From: Rhizoclosmatium globosum
Taxonomy: Eukaryota; Chytridiomycota; Chytridiomycetes; Chytridiales; Chytriomycetaceae
Direction of reading: 5' to 3'
Assembly (NCBI GenBank): GCA_002104985.1
Contig: MCGO01000013.1
Span: 589,320 to 653,319, forward strand
Length of the DNA stretch: 64,000 nucleotides
How positions within the stretch are numbered: the first letter of the stretch is position 1; each line of letters opens with the position of its first letter. Under the pieces are notes generated by a model, which had not been told where the DNA came from, did no database searches, and saw only the letters and a program-made list of their open reading frames with translations. The position numbers were made by a program, and so were the translations under genes. Positions 31,514-43,408 of this stretch are shown here, piece by piece.

Positions 31514-32173
31514 TCTTGCTCTTTTTTGGGGGAAAGTGTTTGTGTGTTTTGCACGGATTTAAGGGGGGCCGTTAAATACTTCCGCAATAACCCTAATTGT
31601 GTCAGGACCATCAGAGTTGAACACACACTGCCACACCTGCCATCCAGCCCCACCACAGACTTTCTCTCGCAACCGTACACTGCGAAACGCGAGAATACGC
31701 GTGGTTCTTGACGGGCGGAGTTTGCAAGTCACTCCAAATCGGATTTTGGGATGTCCATCTCCACGACACGTGATGAGTGTTATTTATTGGACCTCGCTTT
31801 CCGCCCTTAAATTCTTTAAACCTTGTCAACATCTCTTGCTTTTACACTAATTGAGTAGCTTTCAAACAAGAAGCCCAGCCCGTGCTTGGCATGGAGTGCA
31901 ATATCTGATTTGGAGTCATCTCCAACTGACGCCTCCCTTATATTTTTTGATATTTGATATACCTTTGGTGAATCTTTCAATGTTTTAACGGAGAAATACA
32001 TGTACGTTTGACGGGTGGAGCTCTTCTCTCATACAGCTCTCTTGGTGTTCTTCCGCCGAACATTAGCCGAACCAGTTCCGACTCATAATAAGGGAAAAAT
32101 TATACATTTTGCAATACGACTTTGCAGAAGAAACTGAATTTATTCATTTTTGATAATAATGAAGTAACCAAAT
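31514..32173. other. intergenic, nothing recognised
   Basis: No gene, RNA or clear repeat is seen. A missing signal-peptide exon of the CAP gene could lie at the left edge. Confidence 0.4.
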
Positions 32174-32667
32174 TCATTCGTAATGAATCGCGTATTTATC
32201 TGCGGCCAATACAACTCTTGGCTTCTTTCCCAATAATTGATGTAATTGATCATGGAACTATTCTTCTTTGTCACTTATAAAATTAATAAACTTTCTTTGA
32301 TAGTCTTCCAAACTGTGGTTGTCAATATAATGTCCACGTCCTGATTTGAAAGAGAGGAGAATAATTTTTACGAAATTAGTGGTGTCCTCCTGAGTGGAAT
32401 AGTTCTGGTTTGGCCCTTCTGGCTTCACTTGACACTTGAATGAATTTGCAGAAGCGTTTGAGTAAGCCCACTCAATAGACCGGTTCTTCTCTTGAACACG
32501 AGATACTGTGTGACGGTGTTTAACTTTGCGCCCATGGATTCTTTCAGGGCGGCGAGACCAGCGACTGTATCTATGCCATACGAGAGGGTCGCGGATTCAA
32601 TATGGGATGGGGCAGTTTTGATGAACTCTTCCGTTGCTGCTGTGAGCTTGTTGGCGTTTGTTTTCAT
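32174..32667 (-). pseudogene. decayed tandem copy of an unknown gene
   Basis: This is a second copy of the gene at 32813-33331. It starts MKTNANKLTAATEEF and shares VAGLAALKES, NRSIEWAYSNA, KIILLSFKSGRGH and LLGKKPRVVLAA with its neighbour. The frame changes near 32497, and a stop falls inside the second half. The last conserved block (LGKKPRV to IHYE) is in yet another frame. The upstream sequence GCAAAAGTCTGGTAATGG is also shared with the neighbour, so the duplication includes promoter DNA. Confidence 0.65.
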
Positions 32668-32812
32668 GAAGTGGTGGGAAAAAAGGGCAAAAGTCTGGTA
32701 ATGGTATTTTTTAAGGTCTGGAAAGGATGGAACAGGAGAACTATGGGGTTTCGAAGGTATAGGAAAAAAGAGAGAGGGTATACTCCCAGAAAGAAAGCAT
32801 ATTTTATATGAT

Positions 32813-33331
32813 TTAGTCGTAATGAATAGTGTAGTTTTCTTCCTCAAGAGCGACTCGAGGTTTCTTTCCCAACAACTCATGGATTTGGTTGATTAAAGCA
32901 TTACGGAATTCTTCTTCACCGTCACTCGAAGAGGTTTGGTTCCCGTCTGCATTGTACTGCTGTTTATACCTTGTCACACTTTTGCCGGCGATAGGATGTC
33001 CACGTCCTGCTTTAAAGGAGAGGAGAATTCGCTTTACATAAGAAGTACTTTCTTCTTGAACAGGCAGGTAAGGGTCTCTGTTACGCCAATAACTGAACGC
33101 ATTGATTGCAGCGTTCGTGCAAGCCCATTCAATAGACCTGTTCTTTTCTTGATCGGATATTTGGATTTTGAGGACCATGAGGTGTTGGGTAATGGTGTTG
33201 ATGGAATCTTTTAAGGCGGCGACGTTGCCAACAGTTTCAGCTCCATTTGAGATGATTTTATAGTCCACATTGAATACAATAGAGGGGATTATACCTTCAT
33301 ATGTAGTTTTTGAGCTTGCGTTGGTTGTCAT
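32813..33331 (-). CDS. unknown protein, intact member of a tandem pair
   Basis: An intronless 172-residue frame. I do not recognise the family. Visible features are VGNVAALKDSINTITQHL (possible helix), SIEWACTNAAINAFSYW, VKRILLSFKAGRGHPIAG and a C-terminal block INQIHELLGKKPRVALEEE. No signal peptide or membrane segment is seen. A decayed copy lies directly downstream on the same strand. Conservation of the separate blocks between the two copies supports the frame being a real protein. Confidence 0.6.
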   Translation of the reverse strand: MTTNASSKTTYEGIIPSIVFNVDYKIISNGAETVGNVAALKDSINTITQHLMVLKIQISDQEKNRSIEWACTNAAINAFSYWRNRDPYLPVQEESTSYVKRILLSFKAGRGHPIAGKSVTRYKQQYNADGNQTSSSDGEEEFRNALINQIHELLGKKPRVALEEENYTIHYD

Positions 33332-33752
33332 TGGTGGAAAAAGAGCAAAAGTCTGGTAATGGTTATTTTCATTTAGTAAACAGGTCTAGAGGACTAGGAC
33401 AGCGTGGCCGTAAGGACGTATGAGAAGAGATAGGATGGCTTACTGTGATTAGTTGGGGTGCTTTATGCCTTTGTTTGAGGGAAAGACAAAGGTGTGTTTG
33501 AATTTACTTGAAAGAAAAGGAAGGAATCAGGATTTTGTCATCAATGAACATTTTAGAATTATTTGGAGCCTGTTATGATACGTTCCAGTATGTGAATTGT
33601 AATGTTGTATTGCCAGAGAATACAAAGAGACTGAGTATTGGTACAATGCGAACACAGGCCCGAGGCTTTCCACTTATTTATTTGCAGATAAGTGATTAAT
33701 CCACGATCAGGTCACGTATGATTAGTTCATTCTCCTATTTATTCAATTTTGA
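33332..33752. other. intergenic between divergent genes
   Basis: This is the shared upstream region of the minus-strand unknown gene and of SCC3/STAG. No other feature is recognised. Confidence 0.45.
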
Positions 33753-36700
33753 ATGATGCTTGGACCAGCAACAATGACAACAGCCCCACCACGGTAAACC
33801 GGCCCAATTCTCGGACACCCCATCGCACGCACCAACGCACCTTTTCAAACAGGGCTCGAAGCACACGAGCCGCCGCGCAAGTCGCCTTAAGCAAGACCAA
33901 GTTTCGCCAAGTTGAAGACGACGAAGACTCGAGCGACTTTGGTGCGTTCCCTCTCTCTTCTTCTCTGAACCAACTCTCTTAACACTTTAACCCTAATCAG
34001 ACAACGACAACGACAACGACAACGACGAATTCGCCGAGTCTTCAACGACAAAGACGCCGTCAAAGTCGAAGCGGAAGAAGTTGGCGAACGACTCGGACTC
34101 GGACGACTCAATTGACAGTGACACCGAAACAACACCAACGCAAAAGAAACCTTCGAATTCAGCACAGAAAAAGAACAATCAAATATTAAATGTTGTTTCT
34201 TCGACACGTGGCTCAGTTGCAACTTGTGTGAATGAGTGGTTTGACTTGTTTGACGACGACAAGGAAGCCGCCTTGGTTGATCTCGTTAACTTTGTTCTGC
34301 TGGTGCGTTGGCCGTCTCTCTCTTTCTCTTTTCTTTAGTTATCTAACTAGCTATCCAAAGGCGTGTGGTTGCACTAGTGGTATCGATGCTGATTCGCTGC
34401 ATGATGAGGATTTGATCAAGTCTACTCTGGAGGAGCTGCAGTTGACTCTTGAGGTACTGCCGTGTCTGCTTGTTTGTTTTGTTTTGGTTGTTGGTGTCTG
34501 GGAAAGGGGTAGCGAACATTGATGGACAAAGTCGAATGAATCGTCGACGGAGTCAAAAGAATGGATCGACGGAGTCGGTATTTTATGTGAGCGCAGCGAA
34601 CATCAAAAGACAAAGGCGGCACGCAGTTAGTGAGCGTAGCGAACATCAATCGACGGATTCGACAACGTCCGACGTCGTAGTCGAAAGTATAGCCGACAAC
34701 GTCGGCATCTATAGCAACCGATACATGGCTTTATAGCTCTGCCATTTGCACCTGCTAACTCTGAAAAAATACTAGAGCACGGAATCATACCCACTCATTG
34801 CAAAAAGATCTTCTACTTCTTCCACACGCGGTGCAGGAGGAGGAGGAGGCAGGGGAACAGCAACAACTACACCTGCGAAATTCAAACAGAATCTATCCGA
34901 TTTCTGGTCAAAGTGGTTCCTCAAACTGAAAAATATGCCCAAAGACTCGCCTGTCTTTGCGTCCGTTTCTTATGAAGAGGATCCGTTGAATGCTTTTGAG
35001 TTGGTAAAGACTTGGTTGACGCTCATGAGTAGTAGTACTTTCAGGGCATTTAGACATACCAGTACTATTTGTGTTCTTGTTCTTATGGATCGATTGGTTG
35101 AGGTAAGCACGTCAGCCTTTTTTGTTGGATGCATTCGGGTAGATGCATTCGGTTGGATGTAGTCGGTTGGATGTATTCGGGTAGATGCATTCGGTTGGAT
35201 GCATTCGGTTGGATTCGTCGTTGTCAATGACGTTATTTCTTGAATTACCTTCATTGAATCTTATTAATTAAATTAGGCGGCTGCTGAAGTGACGGAAGAG
35301 TTGACTGTGTTGACACGTCAGATGGAAAGTGCTGGTGGCGAAACTAAAAAGAGTCGACAAAAGAGTAAACGCGCCGAGCTAGAGTTGGAATCCACAAAAT
35401 TGGAGGAAAAGAAAAATGCACTCGAAAAGCACTTGTCCGATTTCTTTGACAGGTAAACCCCTAACTACACCCTGCATCCAACTTACTGAACACCCAAACC
35501 ATCCCCCAGCGTCTTTGTCCACCGATACAGAGACACTGTCCCCGACATCCGTATCGCAACCCTCCACTCCCTAGGCCACTGGCTCCGCACCCACCCAACC
35601 CACTACCTCGACGCATCCTACCTCAGATACCCAGGCTGGATGCTCTCAGACACACACGCAACCGTCCGCCTCGAATCCATATCCTCCCTCCTCTCCCTCT
35701 ACGAAACCCCATCCCTCACGCCCCTCCTGCGTCCCTTCACGGAACGCTTCAAAGCGCGGTTCATCGACCTTGCTGTGCGCGATGTGGACGCTGGGGTGCG
35801 CGACGCGGCTGTGAAGGTTGTTGTGAAGGGGGTTGAGGTGGGGCTTTTGGCGGATGGGGATCGGGATTGTGTTCTTCCGTTGGTGTTTTCGGGGGAGAAG
35901 AGGGCGCGGGAGGTTGTTGGGAGGTTTTTTGCGCGGGTTTTTGAGGAGGATGTTTTTGGGGGTGCGGTGGAGGATGCGGAGGCTGCTGTTGGTGGGGAGG
36001 TTGGTGGTGGTAAGGAGGGGAGGAGGGGGTGAGGGAGGGGTGGGTTCGGTGGAAGGCTTTTGTGGAGTTTCTTGGGGGAGTTGCGAAAGTTATGGAGAGG
36101 AATGTTGTTAAGAGAAGAGGAGGTGAGTTGGGTGAGGAGGAGGAGGAGGATGAGGAGGAGGATGGAGGGGATGCACAGGAGTTGGATGAGTTGGATGATG
36201 AAGTCAAGGATGGGTTGGTGAATAATTTGAGGGTGTTGGGAGAGTTGAGGGATTGGTGTGCTGGGGAAGGGGAATTTGTGGATAAAGAAGAAATCGGTAC
36301 GGGTTTGGAAATGGTTTCTATTGGTGCTGGGAATATGAAGGCAGCTATTGCTAGTATGTGGGGTTACTTGGACTGTTTGAAGGTTTGTTTTCGTTGATGA
36401 AGTTTTGAAGTTGCTGATCTGTATCTAACCAGGATTGGGAATCTATGCTCGAGTATCTTTCAACTGATTTGACAGTCGGGACCAATTCGGATGATCCACG
36501 CGAATTGACGCTCGCGAATATTCATAAATTGACTTTGGACCAAGAATACCTTCTCATCATTGTTCTCAACGCATCTCTTACACACGCTTTGGAATTGGCT
36601 GCCTTGGCTGCCGAAGAACACAAGACAAAGAAGCCTGTGGTCGAGGAAGAGCAAACTGCGGTGAAAATCGGGCGTTTGTTGATCAAATATCTTCCAAAAC

Positions 36701-39407
36701 TACTAAAGAAGTACGGATCGGAGTATGGAGCAGGATCTAAAATTCTTGCTGAGGTTGTGCGAATGGTGCGTAGTTTGGACGTGATTGTGTACCTCGAGTT
36801 GCGGCTTTTGAAGGCGTATGATGGGTTGTTGGACGACCTTGTGTCTGTGTTTTTGAGGCAGAGTAATGGCGAAGTCTTGCGAGAATTCGCTGCTACGTTT
36901 GCGTTCTTGTGTGGCGAGAAGTCTGAACAACAAGAGCAGCAGCAGCAAGGAAAGAAGGGGAAGCGCGTTTCTGCTATGGATGTTGATAATTCTGCTAGCT
37001 CTGCGGGGTTGCATCAGTCTGCTATTGAGAAGCTTGAGGACGTTGCTGAGGAGGGTGTGTTGACGAAGCAGGTTGTTGTGCTTGTGAATCGTATCAAGGC
37101 TGTTACGGATAAGAGTTCTGACCGTGTACCTGAAGAAGCTTTGACTGGTTTGCGAAATGCGCTGAAACGCTTGGAGGTTTGTTCGCGCGTGGTGGATTTG
37201 TCCAAAGTTGGCGTCAAGTTTGGCGGGAAGAAGGAAGTTCAAAGTGTTTCTGAGTTGTTGGTGCACATTGCAGAGCTTCTCGCGACTGTGAACGCGACTG
37301 GAGCTCAAAGACTTGAATTGTTGGATGAGAGGGATGGGAATGGGTTCGCTGTTGAGATTCAGTCATCGAGGATTGTGGCTGATACCTTAAGCACTGTGCT
37401 TTCTCTGCTTACGCAAGATTCTTTGTTGTCGTTGCTTCAATTTACAGAAGTGCCAAATGCCAAGACTGTGGAAGATGTTCCTCAAGAGCTCGCAGCAAAG
37501 CTGAATGCCCATGTTTCCTTATTGGATACTATTCTGACGCCTGAAGCTTCTATGGATGACTCTTCGACGTTTGCAATGGGCGTCAAGATTTCAGCGTGTC
37601 GTTCTTTGATGGACTTGCGATTTGCTTTACACTCTTTGGAGCCTTCGCATCCAGCTCTTTCTCCTTTCATTACTCCCTTGTCGCAAGAGCTCCAAGAAGC
37701 GCTTTTGGATACGATTGTGACGGCTCTTGAATCAGTTGGACTCCCAGACCCATCCATCTCAGTTAAACTTGCCAAACAAATTGTTGCATCCGATCCAATT
37801 CTACGAAACTCAAAGACACCTTTGATTACGTCGCCCGAGTATTCTGAATCGACCATGATGAATTTGCTTCACTTGACTGCTTCCATGTGCAATCTTGTAT
37901 GTGTTGGTGGAGCAGTTTCTGTATCCTCTGCGGCTTTGTTGTTGCAGTTTGCCGGAATCAAGGAGGCAGTGACTGGGAATGAGGTGTTTGTCGAAACTGC
38001 GTCGTCTCATGAAACCACTAAGAAAGTTATCCCAAATCGCATTTTCAAAAATCCACGAGTGTTTGGGGTTGGTTACGACGAGGCGATGGATATCTTGTTG
38101 AGTCGGATTGTGGATGACCGTGTATCGCAATATCTTGAAGCATTCACTGCCGAGCAAGAAGACTGTAGCGCTGAGGAACGTGACTCGCAGCGTGAAGATG
38201 TCCGAACTGTGATTGAAGAAGCGTGTGAACTGGTTCAAGGCGGGTTAGTCAAATCGTTTGAGTTGTATGTTTCTGGAAAAGTTGATTCCTTGGAGCACAC
38301 GGAGCATCTGTCAAAGAATGTTATACAGAATGTGAAGGGGTGGATGCAGTTGCTTGCGGGTGATGATGAGGATATGGTTTATTTGCAGGCTGTTGCGACA
38401 CGGGCTTTGTTGATTGTTTTGCGGCGTGTTGTGGATTCCATGGTTGATACGTTGTATCAGTTACGGTCTTCCAGAGGACGAGATGGAGAACGTACCATGG
38501 ATCAGGTTAATTCGGCTTGGACTGTATGGGGTTCCGTTGGTGGTTTGATTGCACAGGTTGTTGGGTCGTTTGGTGTTCAATATGAACCTCGACCAGAAGA
38601 TGAAGGTATTTGTGGGATTGATGATGTGTAAGTTTTTGTGAATTGGTTTGGGGTTTTACTGACTAGTGGCATAGGTTGGAGTACACGAAGAACAAGCTGG
38701 CCGCCAGAGATATCAAGCCAACTGAGTCTGATGAAGTGTGGGCGACTTATTGGGTGTTTGTTGAGGCGTTAGAGAAGGCTGATTCGAAAATCAAGAGAAA
38801 GGGTGGACGCGGTGGCAAAGGGCGAAAGAAGGGCGGTTCAAAGAAAGGTAGGGTGTAGTTCGGAAATCTTTTGAGGCTTACATATTTTACAGGCGACTTG
38901 AGCTCTGTGAAGAAAACGAAAGCTTCGATCTCAACCACAAAGGCACGCAAGCCTACCACCTCTGAGGCGAAAGAAACCTTCAAGTCTGCATCGCAGGTTC
39001 TAGATTCTGATGAAGAGGAAGAGGAGGAGGAGGAAGTCCCGTTGGTTCGTCGTCCGAGAAAACCTGCTGCTGCTGCGAAACCACCAACTCCGAAAGAAGA
39101 GAGTGAAGAGGAGGATGAAGATGGGGAAGAAAATGAGTCTGAAAAGTCTGCAAAGCGCGTCAGTCAAGTTTCTGGAGTCAATTCTCAGAGTTCATCAACT
39201 GTTCTTGGAAAACGAACGAGTCGTTCTGGAGGATCTGTTCGATCAAACAGAAGTGTGACTCAAGAAAAGAGCAGTGATGAAGTAGCAGGTGAAGAGGAAG
39301 AGGAGGAAGAAGAGGAAGACGAGGAGGAAGAAGAGAGTGAGGAGGATTTGCCAGCTAGTCCCGATTCGCAAATGCCCCGCCGTGTAGTGAAGCGTGTCCG
39401 TTTGTGA
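33753..39407 (+). CDS. SCC3: cohesin subunit SCC3/STAG
   Basis: About eleven exons: 33753-33793, 33853-33941, 34001-34302, 34361-34453, 34776-35102, 35277-35452, 35510 to near 36000, then to 36382, 36433-38627, 38675-38847 and 38893-39407. The start is my choice: the frame from 33749 has no ATG, whereas ATG at 33753 splices in phase. The N-terminus is basic and acidic low complexity. The STAG region follows (FWSKWFLKLKN, AFRHTSTICVLVLMDRL), then the stromalin conservative domain (SVFVHRYRDTVPDIRI, LGHWLRTHPTHYLD, YLRYPGWMLSD) and HEAT-like helices. The C-terminus is Lys/Glu-rich. SCC3 binds the kleisin and loads cohesin on DNA. Near 36000-36030 the frame changes within a G-rich run, so a small intron or a base error must be assumed. 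Confidence 0.9.
34454..34775 (+). other. unusually long SCC3 intron with repeats
   Basis: At 322 nt this is several times longer than other introns in the window. It holds repeated words (AGCGAACATCAA and TCGACGGAGTC, each at least twice), suggesting an inserted repeat or small element. Confidence 0.5.
35125..35216 (+). repeat. minisatellite in an SCC3 intron
   Basis: About six and a half tandem units of 13-15 bp, with consensus TTGGATGCATTCGG and variants TAGATGCATTCGG and TTGGATGTAGTCGG. It lies wholly inside intron 35103-35276. Confidence 0.85.
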
Positions 39408-39504
39408 AGAAGGAGGAACTTCTGTGTTAATTTATTCTAATTGCTCTTTTATTGTGTTTCTTATTCAGTTTAACAAAATCTGTTTGTAAATCCTCTGAGT
39501 TCCA

Positions 39505-40580
39505 ATGGCAGACGGCAGTGACGTGTTCCAGACGTACGAGAAGGAATACTCTGCGCTCCACGATGCAATCACGTTGAAGATTAACTCTGAAATAGCGACG
39601 GCTCCAACGCCTGGTGAGTACCTTGCGTGCTTTTAAGTGGTGTGTCTTGTGGGACTAACCTTCTCATGCCTATCTGAAACCCTCCTTCATCAAATCTTTG
39701 CTACTCAGACCAAAAGAAGAGGCTTATCAACCAGACAAACAGAGAACTCGAAGAAGCGGATGAAATCGTATGGGCCACCCGTCAATACAAGTACCCTCCT
39801 TCAAGACTAATATCTCTTTTAATCCAGATTAGTCAAATGGAAATGGAGCTTTCGTCTCTTCCTGCACCAGTCAAATCGAAGCTACAACCACGAGTCAAAT
39901 CCTTCAAAGATGAAATCAAAAAGGCCAAGAAGGATCTGGTTCGTCTCTAAACACTCCTGAACACGAAATCTGATTGACACTTTTATTGCAAACAAAGGGG
40001 AAACACAACAATCTCTCTGACCGAGACCAGTTGTTGGGTGGCATTGGAGGCTCATCAAACTCGCATCTTGTCGAAATGGATCACCGTGGAAACGACCAAC
40101 GATCAAAAATGTTGCAAGGAACTGAACGGTTGCAGGAGGGGTCTCGGCGGTTGGAGGAGGCGAAGCGGTTGGCTATGGAGACTGGTATAGGCTTGTTTTT
40201 GATTCAGTACTGGAATGGGGTACTTACCGGCGATTCGTTTCTTATTAGAAAACACGGGGATTGAGACTCTTGGGCATTTGAATCAGCAGAGGGAACAGAT
40301 TTTGAGGACGAGAGATCGGGTATGTTTGTTTTGGAGTTTAATGGGGAGACGGGTTCTGACTATGTGTGTGTCGTAGCTCACGGTTGCCGATTCGTTTATT
40401 ACAAAGAGTCAAGGCGTTTTGAAGGGGATGCATGATACGTACGTATTTTTTTATGTGGTTGATAATCGGTGATTAACCTTGCTTCACAGAATGATGGCCA
40501 ACAAATGGCTGACATATGGAATTATTGGAGCTCTTATTCTTTTGATTTTGATTGTCGTTTACTTCAAATGGCTGGCTTGA
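39505..40580 (+). CDS. VTI1: Vti1-type Qb-SNARE
   Basis: Seven exons: 39505-39613, 39709-39767, 39828-39938, 39998-40184, 40249-40319, 40377-40438 and 40490-40580. They join in phase to 229 residues, the usual length. An N-terminal three-helix region (FQTYEKEYSALHDAI, then INQTNRELEEADEI) leads to the SNARE motif (MLQGTERLQEGSRRLEEAKR, GHLNQQREQILRTRDRL with the zero-layer Gln, VADSFITKSQGVL). A single C-terminal anchor follows (WLTYGIIGALILLILIVVYF). Vti1 proteins act in Golgi-to-endosome and vacuole fusion. Start ATG is directly preceded by TTCCA, with no upstream in-frame ATG in the visible leader. Confidence 0.93.
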
Positions 40581-40870
40581 ACGGAGGTCACTCGTTGTTG
40601 GTTTTTCGTTTTGTTCCCTTGTTATATCGCATTCTGTTGTTTTGAGAGGCCTTTCTCTTCCATTGTTTTGTAATCATAGACCGTTAATATTTGTTGATGT
40701 CAGTCGTAATGTTCTTTCAAGTTTCGCAGAAAGCTTTCAAACTGATGGAGGCTAGAAACTGTCTAGAATGTCGAGAACGATCTCCAAGATATTCTTTTGT
40801 CTTGTTAGCGAATAATTAAGTCCAATTTGAACTTGAGGCTTGTCGATCAAAGTTTGTTTGAAATCATCCA

Positions 40871-41550
40871 ATGATCCTACCAGTTGTTCTCTTTGCTGCC
40901 GTTGCTGTCCATGCCCAATTCCCGGCACCAACGACCCATGAGTACATTGCCTGGTTGATCAGCGGCGACTCAGCGCTCGCCGGAGCACCTCAAAGCTGCA
41001 TCAACGCCCTCCAAACCTACTCAAACACAGTCCTCAGTTGCTGGGACAGACCCGACACCCAAACCTGCTTTTGTGCCCTTGACACGAATGCAATCACAAG
41101 TGCGACAAGCGTCAACTGGTGAGTAGCATCGCTTACGACTCGGTGTTTGAAATCATTGGTTTCTGATCATGCATGGGTACTAGTGCTGGAGGAAGTGTGT
41201 TCCCGTGGATGCAGAACACGTACAACTTGAGAGCACAGTGTAGTGCTGCACCGCAACCAGTTGTCGTTGACCCGACGCCTGTTGTGCTGCCTCCACCACC
41301 TCCACCAGTACCACAGACTACTGAGGTCGTTGTGCCGGAGCCTGTTGTTGTAGTTCCTGAACCTACAACTACTTCGTCTACTACAACTACGACCACTACA
41401 GTTGAAGCGACTACTGCAGTTGCAACATCGGTATCGTCAAAAGCAAATGCGTCGTCAGTGAATGCAACGGTTGCGACCTCTAGCAAAAGCTCTGCTGCCT
41501 CATATATCCTTAACATTTCACTTGGTCTTGTTCTTCTTGCTGGATTGTAA
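40871..41550 (+). CDS. small secreted protein with a GPI-type tail
   Basis: Exons 40871-41118 and 41184-41550, in phase, 204 residues. It has a signal peptide (MILPVVLFAAVAVHAQF). A compact N-terminal domain follows with Cys in SCINAL, LSCWDRP and CFCALD, plus one formed across the intron and one in RAQC. Then come a Pro/Val/Thr-rich stalk with a long Thr run and a hydrophobic C-terminus (ILNISLGLVLLAGL) fitting a GPI anchor. It is probably a cell-wall or membrane-surface protein. I recognise no catalytic family. Confidence 0.78.
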
Positions 41551-42047
41551 ATAGCGTTGTGTTCAGTGAATAGTGAATATATTGAAATTAGAATATATGC
41601 ACCTCATATTAAATCAATTAGGATGCGTAGGCTTGAAGTTAACGTTCATTTGAATGGTTGAAATATTTGAAGATGTTTTGGAAATTGATTCCTTATCGCA
41701 ACCTGTCAAGTTAAGCAACCCCGAAAAACAGGGCTCGATTGGAGCGAAACAATCAAAACACGTGGCTCCAGAAGCGCCATCTGAGTGGCTGCTCTTTGTG
41801 AGGCGCGTGCCCATTCTCTTTGACAATCCGCGAAAAGAGATACAACAAAACCGCCTCCCATCCAAATAGATAACCTCTGAGCTCCACCGTCTCAAGTCTT
41901 CCTCTTTACACGACGCTCTTTCTGTTTCCTACCACTCTCTTTCTCAAACACTCTTTTTGGTTTGCGGAAAGAACTGGAAGGGGAACTGAAGACATCTGGA
42001 TCCATTCATTTCAAAAATACTGCAACCAACTACCAGCCACTGTTTTT
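41551..42047. other. intergenic, nothing recognised
   Basis: This is the 3' flank of the GPI-type gene and the leader of the zinc-finger gene. No supported feature was found. Confidence 0.45.
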
Positions 42048-43241
42048 ATGAATATTTCCGACCTTATCGAGGTCCGCGTTGAAGGGTCTACGGCAAAGGA
42101 AGGAGAAGCAAAGAAAGACGAGGCAGAAAAGGAAGGGGAGGTTGAAGAGGAGGGGGAATCGCGCTTGAAGGGGCCGGACCAACAACAAAGCCGAGTGCAG
42201 TTACCGTCACTGACTAAGGCCGTTTCTCTTCAACTTAATCAACAACCACTACCACCTGGTCAGACTATCGGTGGATATCAGGTTGTGCTGGTGCCATGGT
42301 TTGTGGGAGTACCTCAAAGTGGGAATCAGACACAGAAACATCCGGTTGTTCAACAAAATGGAGCTATTGTTGTTCCAGGTAGCATAAGAACTGGATTGAA
42401 TGTGCAGGGATTGTACGGGATGACACGGCCGGCTCACTTCCCTTCGCCAATCTCGCTGCAACCGAGTCCTATGGGATTACAACCTGTAGAGGGTGGAACT
42501 ACTTCTGTAAGGCCAACGAGCGCGGATCGAATTCAGTTCCGTGTTGGGAATACTAGGAATTCTGGAGATGGGCGACAGTGGAGTGTTGGATCGCTTGGTT
42601 ATATTGGGGAAGGACAAGAATCACAGTTTCGGCTTGGCCCCAGTGTCATTCCTCAACCTCCTCCTCAACCACAACAACAGCCAACAAAAATAATAACGCG
42701 CGGAGAAGGAAGCAGTTTGAATGTGTTGGCGGATGTAATGCTCAAAGACGGATCTAGCTTGAGCAACCCCTCCACACCGGATTTGGAAGCTGGTCAGAGT
42801 CCACCTCCACCACCTAATATCTACAACCACGTATTGACTGTTCCTCCAGTACGTCAAGGTGGGGATATTGGACGTGGGAGTAGAGCAAAAGCACACTTGG
42901 AAGTAGACGCTCCAGGCCGCCCCCATCACTGTATTTACCACGGCCTCTCCCGTGAAGAAGCTTTAGATATACATGGAGTTGTTATCAAAGAAGTCTGTTA
43001 CGCGCGGTTTCGTCGACGCCAAGAAATGCTGCGACACGTGCGGAGTGTTCATGGAGGAGCGGGGGATAAAGTCTGGGTGTGTCCTGGCGGGGAACGTGGT
43101 CTTTGTAATCGACGATTTGCGAGGGCGGATGCGCTTCGACGGCATTTGGAAAGTATTCGGTGTCGCGAGGAGAAGGATGGATGTTCGTATGGAATGTCGG
43201 ATGAAGAAATTGGGAGGCTTGTTAGAGCTGCGAAAGAGTAA
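42048..43241 (+). CDS. C2H2-type zinc-finger protein, likely regulator
   Basis: An intronless frame of 397 residues. Residues 1-45 are Glu/Lys-rich and charged. The middle is Gln/Pro/Gly low complexity. The C-terminal 110 residues hold the Zn-binding part: HHCIYHGLSREEALDIHG, then CYARFRRRQEMLRHVRSVHG (C2H2-like, first Cys pair atypical), then CPGGERGLCNRRFARADALRRHL with a final Cys. The F-R-x-D/E-x-L-R-H pattern matches fungal zinc fingers. A role as a DNA-binding regulator is inferred. No target is known. Confidence 0.7.
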   Translation: MNISDLIEVRVEGSTAKEGEAKKDEAEKEGEVEEEGESRLKGPDQQQSRVQLPSLTKAVSLQLNQQPLPPGQTIGGYQVVLVPWFVGVPQSGNQTQKHPVVQQNGAIVVPGSIRTGLNVQGLYGMTRPAHFPSPISLQPSPMGLQPVEGGTTSVRPTSADRIQFRVGNTRNSGDGRQWSVGSLGYIGEGQESQFRLGPSVIPQPPPQPQQQPTKIITRGEGSSLNVLADVMLKDGSSLSNPSTPDLEAGQSPPPPPNIYNHVLTVPPVRQGGDIGRGSRAKAHLEVDAPGRPHHCIYHGLSREEALDIHGVVIKEVCYARFRRRQEMLRHVRSVHGGAGDKVWVCPGGERGLCNRRFARADALRRHLESIRCREEKDGCSYGMSDEEIGRLVRAAKE

Positions 43242-43408
43242 GGTACTTGATTGGCTTTGGCTTCGGTACATGACATAGATTGATTTTGTTCTTAATTGCT
43301 AATCTTATTAATATATTCACCTCTGTTTGATTTTAATGTTTAACGAAAAGCGTTCATTCAAATTAAATAAGTACGATGCGAAAAAAGGCATAATAGCCTT
43401 GTTGAACA

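Noticed and set aside
35761..36207. Minus-strand Ser/Pro-rich frame opposite SCC3
   Set aside because: A shadow caused by the G-rich coding strand of SCC3.
41614..41895. 93-codon minus-strand frame and overlapping plus-strand frame before the zinc-finger gene
   Set aside because: No recognisable content; the stretch is more likely promoter and leader.
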